Positions 1 through 6,756 of a stretch of 13,568 nt of DNA are shown in pieces (position 1 is the stretch's first letter; every line of letters begins with the position of its first letter). The stretch is from Candidatus Poribacteria bacterium (GTDB taxonomy: Bacteria; Poribacteria; WGA-4E; UBA9662). The notes below the pieces were generated by a model. That model saw only the letters and a list, made by a program, of their open reading frames with translations. It was not told the origin of the DNA and did no database searches. The DNA lies in contig PACG01000129.1 of the NCBI GenBank assembly GCA_002699335.1, positions 7,694 to 21,261 of the forward strand, given 5' to 3'. The position numbers and the translations under genes are program-made.

Positions 1-288
1 GATGATCACGGAATACTAACCGTATATACGAGTCTATGTCAGACTGTTGACCAGGTACAGATTCGGGTTGAGGATACAGGATGTGGTATTGAAGATAAAA
101 CCGTACCGCACTTATTTGATCCTTTCTTTACCACTAAACAGAAAGGAACAGGTATCGGTTTGGCACTTAGCAGGCAGATTGTGGCTGAGCATGGTGGCAC
201 AATTGAGGTCGATGTAACAAAGACTGAAGGAACGGCGTTTATCATAACGCTGCCGGTTGAGCAGTGCGTGATGGGGGCACGGGGATAG
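1..288 (+). CDS. Sensor histidine kinase, C-terminal ATP-binding part (partial)
   Basis: The reading frame is open from the first base and ends at TAG 286-288, so only the last 95 residues are present. They form the end of a GHKL-type HATPase_c domain: G1 box DTGCGI at about residues 25-30 of the fragment, F box FDPFFTTK at 38-45, and G2 box GTGIGLALS at 49-57, followed by the usual GGTIEV strand. The N box, the phospho-accepting histidine and any sensor domain lie upstream of the window. In the family this domain binds ATP and phosphorylates a conserved histidine, which passes the phosphate to a response regulator. The gene for an NtrC-like regulator starts 30 bases downstream on the same strand, so the two are almost certainly a cognate pair (inference from order and spacing). 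The F and G2 boxes look like those of NtrB-type kinases, but the input signal cannot be told from this fragment. Confidence 0.93.
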   Translation, partial: DDHGILTVYTSLCQTVDQVQIRVEDTGCGIEDKTVPHLFDPFFTTKQKGTGIGLALSRQIVAEHGGTIEVDVTKTEGTAFIITLPVEQCVMGARG

Positions 289-318
289 TCATAATAGTCC
301 ATGCATAAAAGGAGTTAA

Positions 319-1785
319 ATGGCAGATACTAAAATCTTAATTGCTGATGACGACGATAGTATTCGTTTCGTCCTGCAAAAGTTTCTGGAGAGGACTGACT
401 TCGTCGTTGATGTAGCCGAGAATGGCAGGGAAACGTTAGAGCTTTTTCAACTTCAAACTTACGCCGTGGTTTTCCTGGATGTCATTATGCCGGATGCTAA
501 TGGGCTAGACCTCCTCAATGACTTAAAGGCAATTGATGAGACCACATCGGTGGTCATTATCACCGCACATGGCGATACACAGACAGCCATCGAAGCCGCA
601 AAGCGGAGCGCTTACGATTATATCACCAAACCCTTTGATAGAGAAGCATTGGTCGAAGTGGCAACTAGAGCTGCCAACGCCTCAGAGCATGCCAGATCTA
701 CTCTTCTGCAACGAGAAAATATCAACTCAGAGGACTTAGTCTCGACCTCTCAAACAAAAAGCCAAATTGTGGGTGAAAGCCCGGCCATGCGTCAAGTCTA
801 CCAGATCATTGGACGAGCAGCAGTTAGCCACGAAACAGTACTGATTATTGGCGAAAGTGGAGCGGGGAAAGAATTGGTTGCCAAAGCAATTCATGAAAAT
901 AGCTCTCGAGCTAACGAGGAATTTGTGGTAGTCGACTGCAGCGCGATCCCCTCGGCATTAATCGAAAGTGCCCTGTTTGGACATGTGAAAGGAGCCTATA
1001 CGGGTGCTGATAATGCTCGACAAGGGAAGTTTGAGCAAGCCGGTAAAGGTACGATTTTCCTGGATGAAGTTGGGGAGTTGCCTCAAGAGATCCAGATGAA
1101 ACTGTTGCGGGTCCTGCAGGAGCGGGAGATTGAACCTATTGGATCTGGCCGCCGTCAGAAGATAGACGTTCGTGTGGTTTCAGCTACCAATCGTCAATTA
1201 AGCCAGGAGGTTCAGAAAGGTAACTTCAGGCAAGATCTATTCTATCGCTTAAATGTGATTCCCATTTACCTGCCGCCCCTAAGAGAACGACTAGAAGATA
1301 TTCCAGCCTTGGTAGATTTATTTATCACTCGATTCGCTGAATCCTACAACCAACCGAAAGTGTCGATCTCCGAAAAAGTGCTGGACATGCTTTTAAAGCA
1401 TAATTGGACGGGTAATGTGCGCGAATTAGAGAACACCATCAAGAGGGCCTTAGTAATGAATTCCGGCAATGTATTATTACCCGAACATTTTTCAGATCTG
1501 GGGGCAGAAGTTTCTTTTACTTCAGTAACGGACTTCGATCTACAAGTTCAGATCCAACAGTTAGTCTCCTATCAAGTTGACCGATACCTAGATCGAAATG
1601 TAGACGAAATGGAAAATCTACATAACGTAATTCGTCGATCTTACGAAAAACCTTTGTTTGAAGCTATTCTGGCGCATACCAATGGGAACCGTAGCCGGGC
1701 AGCACAATTGTTGGGTATCAACCGCAATACGCTACACACACGCATTGAGGAATTAGCTATTCAGCCAGTGGATAGCCAATTCTAA
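319..1785 (+). CDS. NtrC-family sigma-54-dependent response regulator
   Basis: This complete 488-residue protein has the three-domain NtrC layout. The receiver domain spans about 1-120, with an acidic pocket at D10-D13, phospho-acceptor D54 (in FLDVIMPD) and conserved K104. The AAA+ domain spans about 148-390, with Walker A GESGAGKE at 178-185, sigma-54 contact loop GAYTGA at 225-230, Walker B GTIFLDE at 244-250, an arginine-finger region around FRQDLFYR at 303-310, and WTGNVREL at 363-370. A Fis-type helix-turn-helix lies at about 446-480 (NRSRAAQLLGINRNTL). Family members hydrolyse ATP to open sigma-54 RNA polymerase complexes after phosphorylation. The loop carries Tyr where most family members have Phe (GAFTGA). 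That variant occurs naturally and need not abolish activity. The start is supported by AAGGAG at 309-314. It lies between the kinase and the two microcompartment genes, 28 bases before the first, so control of those genes is plausible. I saw no convincing sigma-54 promoter in the window, so the target is unproven. Confidence 0.96.
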   Translation: MADTKILIADDDDSIRFVLQKFLERTDFVVDVAENGRETLELFQLQTYAVVFLDVIMPDANGLDLLNDLKAIDETTSVVIITAHGDTQTAIEAAKRSAYDYITKPFDREALVEVATRAANASEHARSTLLQRENINSEDLVSTSQTKSQIVGESPAMRQVYQIIGRAAVSHETVLIIGESGAGKELVAKAIHENSSRANEEFVVVDCSAIPSALIESALFGHVKGAYTGADNARQGKFEQAGKGTIFLDEVGELPQEIQMKLLRVLQEREIEPIGSGRRQKIDVRVVSATNRQLSQEVQKGNFRQDLFYRLNVIPIYLPPLRERLEDIPALVDLFITRFAESYNQPKVSISEKVLDMLLKHNWTGNVRELENTIKRALVMNSGNVLLPEHFSDLGAEVSFTSVTDFDLQVQIQQLVSYQVDRYLDRNVDEMENLHNVIRRSYEKPLFEAILAHTNGNRSRAAQLLGINRNTLHTRIEELAIQPVDSQF

Positions 1786-1813
1786 ATAGAATTTAGGGGG
1801 GGTAAAAACCGAG

Positions 1814-2089
1814 ATGGATCTGGGGAAAATTATCGGTACCATTGTCGCCACGCAAAAAGATCCTAGTTTGGTCGGGATGCGTCTACTAGCCGTTCAACCA
1901 ATCTCTGAAAAAGGGGTAGAAATTGGATCTGCTCATGTCGCCGTCGATACAGAAGGATTGGCCGGGATCGGCGACTTGGTTTATACAGTGAACGGTGGTG
2001 ATGCTAGTTTTACCCATCCGGACCGGGAGATGCCAACTGATGTGGCTATCGTTGGTCTGGTGGATACAGTTTCCCTAATTGATGAATGA
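1814..2089 (+). CDS. Bacterial microcompartment pentameric shell protein (BMC-P, EutN/CcmL family), copy 1
   Basis: This 91-residue protein has the usual length and pattern of EutN/CcmL vertex proteins. It opens with LGKIIGTIVATQKDPSLVG, continues RLLAVQPI, has the central VAVDTEGLAGIGDLVYTV strand and turn, and ends with a hydrophobic AIVGLVDTVSL strand. In the family, pentamers of this fold cap the vertices of polyhedral microcompartment shells. The ATG at 1814 is preceded by a G-rich stretch at 1795-1801 that can serve as ribosome binding site. It follows the response regulator gene by 28 bases and a second BMC-P gene by 29 bases, so the set looks co-transcribed. Which metabolosome it belongs to cannot be read from the protein itself. 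No hexameric BMC-H gene is in the window. Confidence 0.93.
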   Translation: MDLGKIIGTIVATQKDPSLVGMRLLAVQPISEKGVEIGSAHVAVDTEGLAGIGDLVYTVNGGDASFTHPDREMPTDVAIVGLVDTVSLIDE

Positions 2090-2096
2090 TCAGGTA

Positions 2097-2117
2097 GATA
2101 GTAAATTCTCGATTCTC
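2097..2117. repeat. Heptamer-periodic repeat tract between the two BMC-P genes
   Basis: The tract reads as three seven-base units, GATAGTA, AATTCTC and GATTCTC, ending at the base before the start codon of the second BMC-P gene. It belongs to the dispersed AT-rich family also seen at 6453-6478, 6730-6756, 8016-8066 and 8146-8190, and occupies the position where a ribosome binding site would be expected. Confidence 0.6.
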
Positions 2118-2118
2118 A

Positions 2119-2424
2119 ATGTATATTGCCAAAGTTATCGGTAAAGTTGTTTCGTTAACTAAACACCAGGCGTATAATAGTCGGACACTTTTACTAGTGA
2201 AACCATTAAGTTTACTCAATGAAGTGGTTCGCACACCAACTATCGCTGTCGATTACGTGGGGGCTGGCGAAGGCGATACGGTCTTAGTAGGAGCTGGCCC
2301 TGGCGTGGCACAAGAAATCTTTCAGATTGATAATGCTCCGATACGAGAACTAGTCATAGGTATTGTGGATCATTTCGATGTTCCCGACGAGATCTTAGAC
2401 CAGTATGCAGATCTACCGACCTAA
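2119..2424 (+). CDS. Bacterial microcompartment pentameric shell protein (BMC-P, EutN/CcmL family), copy 2
   Basis: This 101-residue protein is a second, diverged EutN/CcmL vertex protein. Visible family features are the N-terminal strand AKVIGKVVSLTKHQAYNSRT, the LLLVKPL strand, AVDYVGAGEGDTVLVGAGPG in the centre, and the closing VIGIVDHFDV strand. It is clearly paralogous to the preceding gene but not a recent duplicate, as most positions outside the core differ. Multiple distinct BMC-P paralogs side by side are normal in metabolosome loci. The start codon is unusual in lacking a Shine-Dalgarno sequence: the bases just upstream (2097-2117) are a seven-base-periodic repeat tract. Translation may depend on coupling to the upstream gene, whose stop is 29 bases away, or on S1-assisted initiation (inference). 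Confidence 0.92.
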   Translation: MYIAKVIGKVVSLTKHQAYNSRTLLLVKPLSLLNEVVRTPTIAVDYVGAGEGDTVLVGAGPGVAQEIFQIDNAPIRELVIGIVDHFDVPDEILDQYADLPT

Positions 2425-2456
2425 CCCATCTATGAATAGTGGAAGATGACAACCCC

Positions 2457-3428
2457 ATGTTGATTCCATTTCGAACAGAACCCGACCAACTTACTAGCTT
2501 CCCAAACCTTAAAATCAGTAGGATTTCAGCCGTCTATTTCCTAATGACGACTAATGTGACGGTTTTCGGGTGGCAATTATTCTCCCAGCATTTTTATGGG
2601 GTGGATTTAATCAAGATGTACACTATTGTACCTTTCGATTTTCTGTCCTCATTTTCCAGCATCAAGGATCATGCCCCTCGACTATTATACGGACTGTTTT
2701 TTCACGATATTCGCCTTGACAGTGGATTCTTGCATCTAATTGGCAATATGCTGTATTTGTCAGCTTTCGGACCAGACTTGGAAAATCGGATTGGTTGCTG
2801 GATGTTCTTAGCGTTCTATCTGTTGTCAGGGATTCTCTCGACAATGGTGCACATCGGATTTCACCCAGGTTCAACCGCTTACCTAATAGGTGCAAGTGGT
2901 GCTATTGCGGGGATTATGGGTGGGCATTTAGCCGTTTGTCGAGGCAAAAAAATTCGTGCTTTTCTGCTTGTCACTGTTGTTCCCGTTTCAACTACTCTTG
3001 TTCTACTAGCTTGGATCGCTTTACAAATTGTTAATGCTTATTTAGCACCACCCCAAGTACCTGTTGCTTGGGGCACTCATATTGCCGGCTTTATTGTTGG
3101 GTTACTGATGATGCGAATTTCTCAAACCACAGCAAAGACAAAAGTAGCAACCACTGGTGAGTACCATAGAATTGCACGTTCAAACCAGAAATCGAGCTAC
3201 GTACCTTTTCTTTCATCTTTGTTAGCGAAACAGCATCTTCAAACCTGTAAATCAACGTTTGATAGGGTCTCTTCGTCCAGAATCAGCGATACTGCAACCT
3301 CTTCTAAGGAAGCGGCTGCTTTGTTCGAACAAACATCTTCCATTTTTCCACCCTTTCCGATGGCACATCCCCTAAGAACAGCTTCAAAAACCCGACAACG
3401 CAAATCTGATAGGAGTAAAAAATGTTAA
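2457..3428 (+). CDS. Rhomboid-family intramembrane serine protease with long C-terminal tail
   Basis: The protein has 323 residues from ATG 2457. A GTG at 2439 would add six residues but has no ribosome binding site, and rhomboids often begin with a short Ile-Pro-Arg-like stretch as here (MLIPFRTEP). Rhomboid marks are HLIGNMLYL at 93-101 with N97, the catalytic serine motif GASG at 145-148 (Ser147), and WGTHIAGFIVG at 205-215 with catalytic His208. About six hydrophobic segments end near residue 220. Rhomboids cleave transmembrane helices within the bilayer, and this one has the full Ser-His dyad. The oddity is the roughly 100-residue tail after the last helix, rich in Ser, Thr, Lys and Arg, matching no domain I recognise. 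The last seven bases overlap the next gene, so the two are probably translated together. A link to the microcompartment genes is positional only. Confidence 0.9.
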   Translation: MLIPFRTEPDQLTSFPNLKISRISAVYFLMTTNVTVFGWQLFSQHFYGVDLIKMYTIVPFDFLSSFSSIKDHAPRLLYGLFFHDIRLDSGFLHLIGNMLYLSAFGPDLENRIGCWMFLAFYLLSGILSTMVHIGFHPGSTAYLIGASGAIAGIMGGHLAVCRGKKIRAFLLVTVVPVSTTLVLLAWIALQIVNAYLAPPQVPVAWGTHIAGFIVGLLMMRISQTTAKTKVATTGEYHRIARSNQKSSYVPFLSSLLAKQHLQTCKSTFDRVSSSRISDTATSSKEAAALFEQTSSIFPPFPMAHPLRTASKTRQRKSDRSKKC

Positions 3429-4069
3429 ATTACACCCCGAGACCGTGGACAGAATTTGTAGCCGGTAGAACTATCCGTTGGATTTATAGCGGCATCCTGC
3501 TTGCTTGCTTAATGGTATTGCTAATTTTCTTAATGGGCTGTCTGGCTTCACTTTCGACTCAGTGGAGCGACAATTTGATGCTAGAACCGGATTTGGAAGT
3601 AACTGACCAACGGTTGGTTGATGGTAATTTAGAAACAGTCGCCATTGCACTGCCACCTCAAAAGAATAAAGATCGTGCTTTTGTGATTAAGTTCCCCCAA
3701 CCACAATCCATCCGCAGGCTCATTATTCACAACCAAAACCTGCTCATGTTCAGTTTGGAATATCTGGAACCAAAAACTAATAAATGGGAAATTGCCCACT
3801 CGGTTCGAAGTCGAAATTTCGACCGAAGCGGTCATCTCCAAACCAAGTTTGTGATTGACCGGCTTCGCTTCACATCGAGTATGATTCGCATCAAAGTCAA
3901 CCGCACTATTGATGACCGAATTGTTACCAAAACCGTTGTTAATCCTGACGATCACGTTGTCAACGTGATTAAAAGAACCTTTGCCGGTCGCTACGCTAAG
4001 TTTTTCCGGGTGTTAGCCCCTTCACCAGCTGCAATCCGGGAGGTCGAAGCGTACAAATTAGCACAATGA
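3422..4069 (+). CDS. Membrane-anchored protein with probable F5/8 type C (discoidin-like) domain
   Basis: The protein has 215 residues and starts seven bases before the rhomboid stop, with AGGAG at 3410-3414 as ribosome binding site. A hydrophobic segment at about 20-43 ends in LMGC (Cys40). This could be a lipobox, giving a lipoprotein, or simply a signal anchor, since the Met at -2 is less usual. The remaining part, about 170 residues, would lie outside the cytoplasmic membrane. It carries a pattern of galactose-binding-like or discoidin folds: LVDGNLET near 65-72, a strand FVIKFPQPQSIRRLIIH at 87-103, and the terminal IREVEAYKL near 205-213. Proteins of this fold bind carbohydrates or other surface ligands. 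The ligand here is unknown. Being cotranslated with a membrane protease, it might be a substrate or partner (inference). The domain call rests on pattern resemblance only. Confidence 0.7.
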   Translation: MLNYTPRPWTEFVAGRTIRWIYSGILLACLMVLLIFLMGCLASLSTQWSDNLMLEPDLEVTDQRLVDGNLETVAIALPPQKNKDRAFVIKFPQPQSIRRLIIHNQNLLMFSLEYLEPKTNKWEIAHSVRSRNFDRSGHLQTKFVIDRLRFTSSMIRIKVNRTIDDRIVTKTVVNPDDHVVNVIKRTFAGRYAKFFRVLAPSPAAIREVEAYKLAQ

Positions 4070-4130
4070 TCCAACAGTAAGTCGAGCTCTCGTATGTTCC
4101 CAGATCCCACCAGCTAAAGTTGAATTGAAA

Positions 4131-4138
4131 AGGAAAGG
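4131..4138 (+). promoter_or_regulatory. Ribosome binding site fixing the TTG start of the aminotransferase
   Basis: AGGAAAGG lies eight bases before TTG 4147, the only start in this frame with such a site. It supports TTG as the initiation codon. Confidence 0.7.
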
Positions 4139-4146
4139 TTAACATT

Positions 4147-5427
4147 TTGAGTCAAGTCGAAAGTCATCTGATCCAAATTGAAGGAGAAGTCAAGTCGAAT
4201 GTAGTTCGAAACCAACTTGGCAAATTAGTCTCCAAAGGGCACAAAACCTACACCCCAACACAACTAGTCGTCGATCGAGCTGAAGGTATCTGGTTATGGA
4301 ATCTAGAAGGGCAAAAATTGATGGACTTTGCTTCCGGTGTTTTAGTAGCTAACCTGGGGCATCAACACGCCTATTTTGAGGAGAGATTCGCCTTTTATGC
4401 CAAAGGTCTACCAAGGAACGCCTATAATGTGCTGACTGCTATTGAGGTCGAAGCTGCGAGTCGCTTAATTGACAGTTTTGCCTCGCCGAAGATGGAACAG
4501 ATCTTATGGGCAGCTTGTGGTTCAGCAGGAATCATCAAAGCGATGTGGGCGGCTCAACGCTACCATCCGGATCGGCATCTGATTTTGGCTACCCGTTATG
4601 GCTTTCATGGCCAAAAGGGATTAGCTGGCGATGTAACCGGAGACAAGAGTCAGAACCCTAATGTTCGTTGGATCGACTTCCCTATGGTGAAGGATGTCCG
4701 AGACAAACCGAATCAGACTTTGAAAGTAAAAGTGCTGGAACAATTGAATCGTCTGCGAGAGGAATACCCAAACCAGATTGCTATGTTGGTAACAGAGCCT
4801 TATCTTGGTGCCAAGGGATCCTACCATCCACCAGATTGGTATCTACGGACCATCAACGATTGGTGCAACGACCATCAGGTGATTTTCATCTTAGACGAAG
4901 TGCAGTCTTGCCATGGTCGCACCGGTGAAATGTATGCCACCACCAAGTATGGTTTAGATCCGGATCTAGTTGTGTGCGGCAAAGGAATTGGCAACGGCGA
5001 GCCAATTGTGGCGGTTGTCGGCAGAGCAGATCTATTATCGACCTTCGACTACGGCGAGGCTTCAGATACTTTTAGTGGAACTCCACGGGGTTGTGCAGCA
5101 GCCTTGGCAACGTTAGACACGTTCGACACCTTCCCCATCCTTGATAATTGCCGTCAAGCCGGTCAAGTAATTGAGAAAGGGTTATGCCAACTAACAGATG
5201 AGTTTTCCTTCGCTACAAGGGTCAGAGGAGAAGGCTTAGTCTGGGGACTCGAGTTGGAATCTGATTCGATTGCTAACCAATTGGTATTGGCTTGTTACCA
5301 ACAAGGTCTACACCTGATAGGCCCCCTTGCGGGCAATGTGTTACGGGTATCTCCACCGCTTATTATCAGTCCAACCGAAGCAGAAGTGGGAATCGAGTGG
5401 ATGCGCCGGGCACTTCAGCAGATCTAA
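4147..5427 (+). CDS. PLP-dependent class III aminotransferase
   Basis: This 426-residue protein has the typical length of class III (omega-type) aminotransferases. Visible marks are an N-terminal VVDRAEGIWLWNLEGQKLMDF segment (42-61), the phosphate-cup region with CGSAGIIKA (124-132), the pyridoxal-ring aspartate in ILDEVQ (D250, Q253), the Schiff-base lysine in CGKGIGNG (K279), and DTFSGTPRG (307-315). Family members move amino groups from omega-amines, amino acids or amino alcohols to a keto acid, often giving an aldehyde. The exact substrate cannot be assigned. GSAG replaces the common GSEA near 125. Initiation is at TTG with a good ribosome binding site 77 bases after the preceding gene. 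Class III aminotransferases are known in some microcompartment loci, such as the amino-alcohol type of Mycobacterium and Rhodococcus, where aldehyde is contained in the shell. Proximity to two BMC-P genes makes a similar role possible here. No encapsulation peptide was recognised with confidence. Confidence 0.9.
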   Translation: MSQVESHLIQIEGEVKSNVVRNQLGKLVSKGHKTYTPTQLVVDRAEGIWLWNLEGQKLMDFASGVLVANLGHQHAYFEERFAFYAKGLPRNAYNVLTAIEVEAASRLIDSFASPKMEQILWAACGSAGIIKAMWAAQRYHPDRHLILATRYGFHGQKGLAGDVTGDKSQNPNVRWIDFPMVKDVRDKPNQTLKVKVLEQLNRLREEYPNQIAMLVTEPYLGAKGSYHPPDWYLRTINDWCNDHQVIFILDEVQSCHGRTGEMYATTKYGLDPDLVVCGKGIGNGEPIVAVVGRADLLSTFDYGEASDTFSGTPRGCAAALATLDTFDTFPILDNCRQAGQVIEKGLCQLTDEFSFATRVRGEGLVWGLELESDSIANQLVLACYQQGLHLIGPLAGNVLRVSPPLIISPTEAEVGIEWMRRALQQI

Positions 5428-5461
5428 AGCAACTGTTTCTGTCCACAACGCTAGTCGGTGG

Positions 5462-6370
5462 TCAAAAGTGAACCATGTCTTTGAGCCGATTAAAACGGTC
5501 GTCGATTTCTTGTCGTGTCAGAGTTCGTTGTCGATTGAGACTGAAATCCTCTACGTTAAATGAAGCCACTACAGTTCCGTAAACAATCGCTTGACGAATG
5601 GTCTGTTCATCGTTCGATCGATTTTGAGCAGCAAGATATCCCATAAATCCACCTGCGAAACTGTCTCCGGCTCCAGTAGGATCAAAGACAGAAGTTAACG
5701 GATAAGCAGGCACAGCAAAAAATTCGGATTTAGTCAAGCTGATTGCCCCATGCTCTCCTTTTTTGATTACCACACGACTTGGCCCATAAGTCAGGATTTC
5801 TTTTCCTGCTTGAATCAGATTTTTCTTCTCCGTGAGTTGTTTGGCTTCACCATCGTTAAGAATCAGAATATCGACCTGCTTCAGTGTCTCCATTAAAGCA
5901 GGTCGACTAATATCGATCCACAAATTCATGGTATCGCAAACTACCAATTTGGGGCGGTGAACCTGTTCTAGCACCCGAAGTTGTAATTCCGGATTGATAT
6001 TAGCTAAAAAAACATAGGGGGTATCTTGGTAAGTATATGGTAGTTTAGGATCAAAATCACTAAACACATTCAGGTAGGTAAACTCTGTTTCAGCTGCATT
6101 TAGGTCGCTAACATAACTTCCGCCCCAACGGAAGGTTTTCCCACCGGTAATCCGTTCAAGCCCTTGCAAGTCAATACCGCGTTTGCTCAAGAAATCGACG
6201 TATTCCGATGGAAAGTCATCACCAACAACTCCAACCAGGTGAATCTGTTGATGAAAGAAACTCGCCGCCACTGAAAAGTAGGTCGCAGAGCCACCTAGCG
6301 AATCTTCAACCTTCCCTTCAAGGGTTTCAACTGTATCTAGTGCAACCGACCCGACAACTAAAACACCCAT
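5462..6370 (-). CDS. PfkB/ribokinase-family carbohydrate or nucleoside kinase
   Basis: The protein has 302 residues from ATG 6370-6368. An in-frame ATG at 6382 would add MLTR but has the GAAGGG ribosome binding site abutting it with no spacing, and the family usually begins just before the first strand, here VLVVGSVALDTVE. PfkB marks are the GG motif at 26-27 in SLGGSATYFSVAA, the WGGSYV region near 82-87, LNDGEAKQL at 171-179, VVIKKGEHGA at 200-209, and the signature DPTGAGDSFAGGF at 230-242 with catalytic base D236. Such kinases phosphorylate sugars or nucleosides with ATP. It is the last gene of the metK-ahcY group, so adenosine, the product of AhcY, is an attractive substrate. Specificity is an inference from context. 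It converges on the aminotransferase gene with only 34 bases between stops and no evident terminator. Confidence 0.92.
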   Translation of the reverse strand: MGVLVVGSVALDTVETLEGKVEDSLGGSATYFSVAASFFHQQIHLVGVVGDDFPSEYVDFLSKRGIDLQGLERITGGKTFRWGGSYVSDLNAAETEFTYLNVFSDFDPKLPYTYQDTPYVFLANINPELQLRVLEQVHRPKLVVCDTMNLWIDISRPALMETLKQVDILILNDGEAKQLTEKKNLIQAGKEILTYGPSRVVIKKGEHGAISLTKSEFFAVPAYPLTSVFDPTGAGDSFAGGFMGYLAAQNRSNDEQTIRQAIVYGTVVASFNVEDFSLNRQRTLTRQEIDDRFNRLKDMVHF

Positions 6371-6452
6371 TCTTGTTAGCATCCCTTCGAGCTCTGTTTA
6401 CATGTTGTTGGGTTAGAACAAGTTGTTAGCGAAACGGCAGGGGTAGCGACAT

Positions 6453-6478
6453 TCTTCCCAATTCTTAATCTTCGATCT
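6453..6478. repeat. Dispersed repeat tract downstream of the small membrane protein gene
   Basis: It contains CCCAATTCTTAAT, nearly identical to part of the tract at 8146-8190, followed by TTCGATCT. It lies just after the stop codon of the small membrane protein gene as transcribed on the - strand. The seven-base periodicity is weaker here than in the other copies. Confidence 0.5.
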
Positions 6479-6480
6479 CC

Positions 6481-6711
6481 CTATCGCCGATCATGTTGCT
6501 TAAAAGCTGCCACCATACGATAGAAGCGACGAGCTAAAATAACCAACAGAACCACGATCAGTAGCCCAAGATATCGGCGGTAGACCCCAGCCCAACCATT
6601 ATAAGCATCCAGCGGTTTATCCTTAAGTAGAATCGTTGGCCACAGTGAAAAAACGCCGACAATTAGTATTACGTTTTCCCAAACTTCAGATTTTTTAATC
6701 CAGTTCCACAT
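6481..6711 (-). CDS. Small two-helix membrane protein of unknown function
   Basis: This 76-residue protein lies in the gap between ahcY and the pfkB-type gene, on their strand. It has two hydrophobic segments at about 13-29 (NVILIVGVFSLWPTILL) and 46-62 (RYLGLLIVVLLVILARR). A charged linker with DKPLDAYNGW joins them, and the tail is basic (FKQHDRR). The positive charges suggest both ends are cytoplasmic. I do not recognise the family. Reasons to accept it as real are its placement in a co-directional operon with little spare space, sensible helix and charge distribution, and the absence of a better frame. The start has no clear Shine-Dalgarno sequence, which lowers certainty. Confidence 0.68.
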   Translation of the reverse strand: MWNWIKKSEVWENVILIVGVFSLWPTILLKDKPLDAYNGWAGVYRRYLGLLIVVLLVILARRFYRMVAAFKQHDRR

Positions 6712-6729
6712 GTCCGTATAAATAGAACC

Positions 6730-6756
6730 GTGAATCCCCGATTCTCAATTCTTAAG
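6730..6756. repeat. Dispersed repeat tract at the 3' end of ahcY
   Basis: It holds the units GTGAATC, CCCGATT, CTCAATT and CTTAAGT. The last unit overlaps the ahcY stop codon (6752-6754), so the tract starts exactly where coding ends. It shares GATTCTCAAT with the tract between the BMC-P genes. Confidence 0.58.

Noticed and set aside
3071..3085. Sequence GGGCAC-N5-TTGC resembling a sigma-54 -24/-12 promoter
   Set aside because: It lies inside the rhomboid gene on codons for the conserved WGTHIAG motif, about 340 bases before the next gene, so protein conservation explains it.
3629..3955. 108-codon open frame on the - strand within the membrane-anchored protein gene
   Set aside because: It is fully opposite a better-supported gene with a ribosome binding site and overlap coupling, and shows no domain.
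5428..5461. Bidirectional terminator between the converging aminotransferase and kinase genes
   Set aside because: The 34-base gap has no stable inverted repeat and no T-run on either strand.
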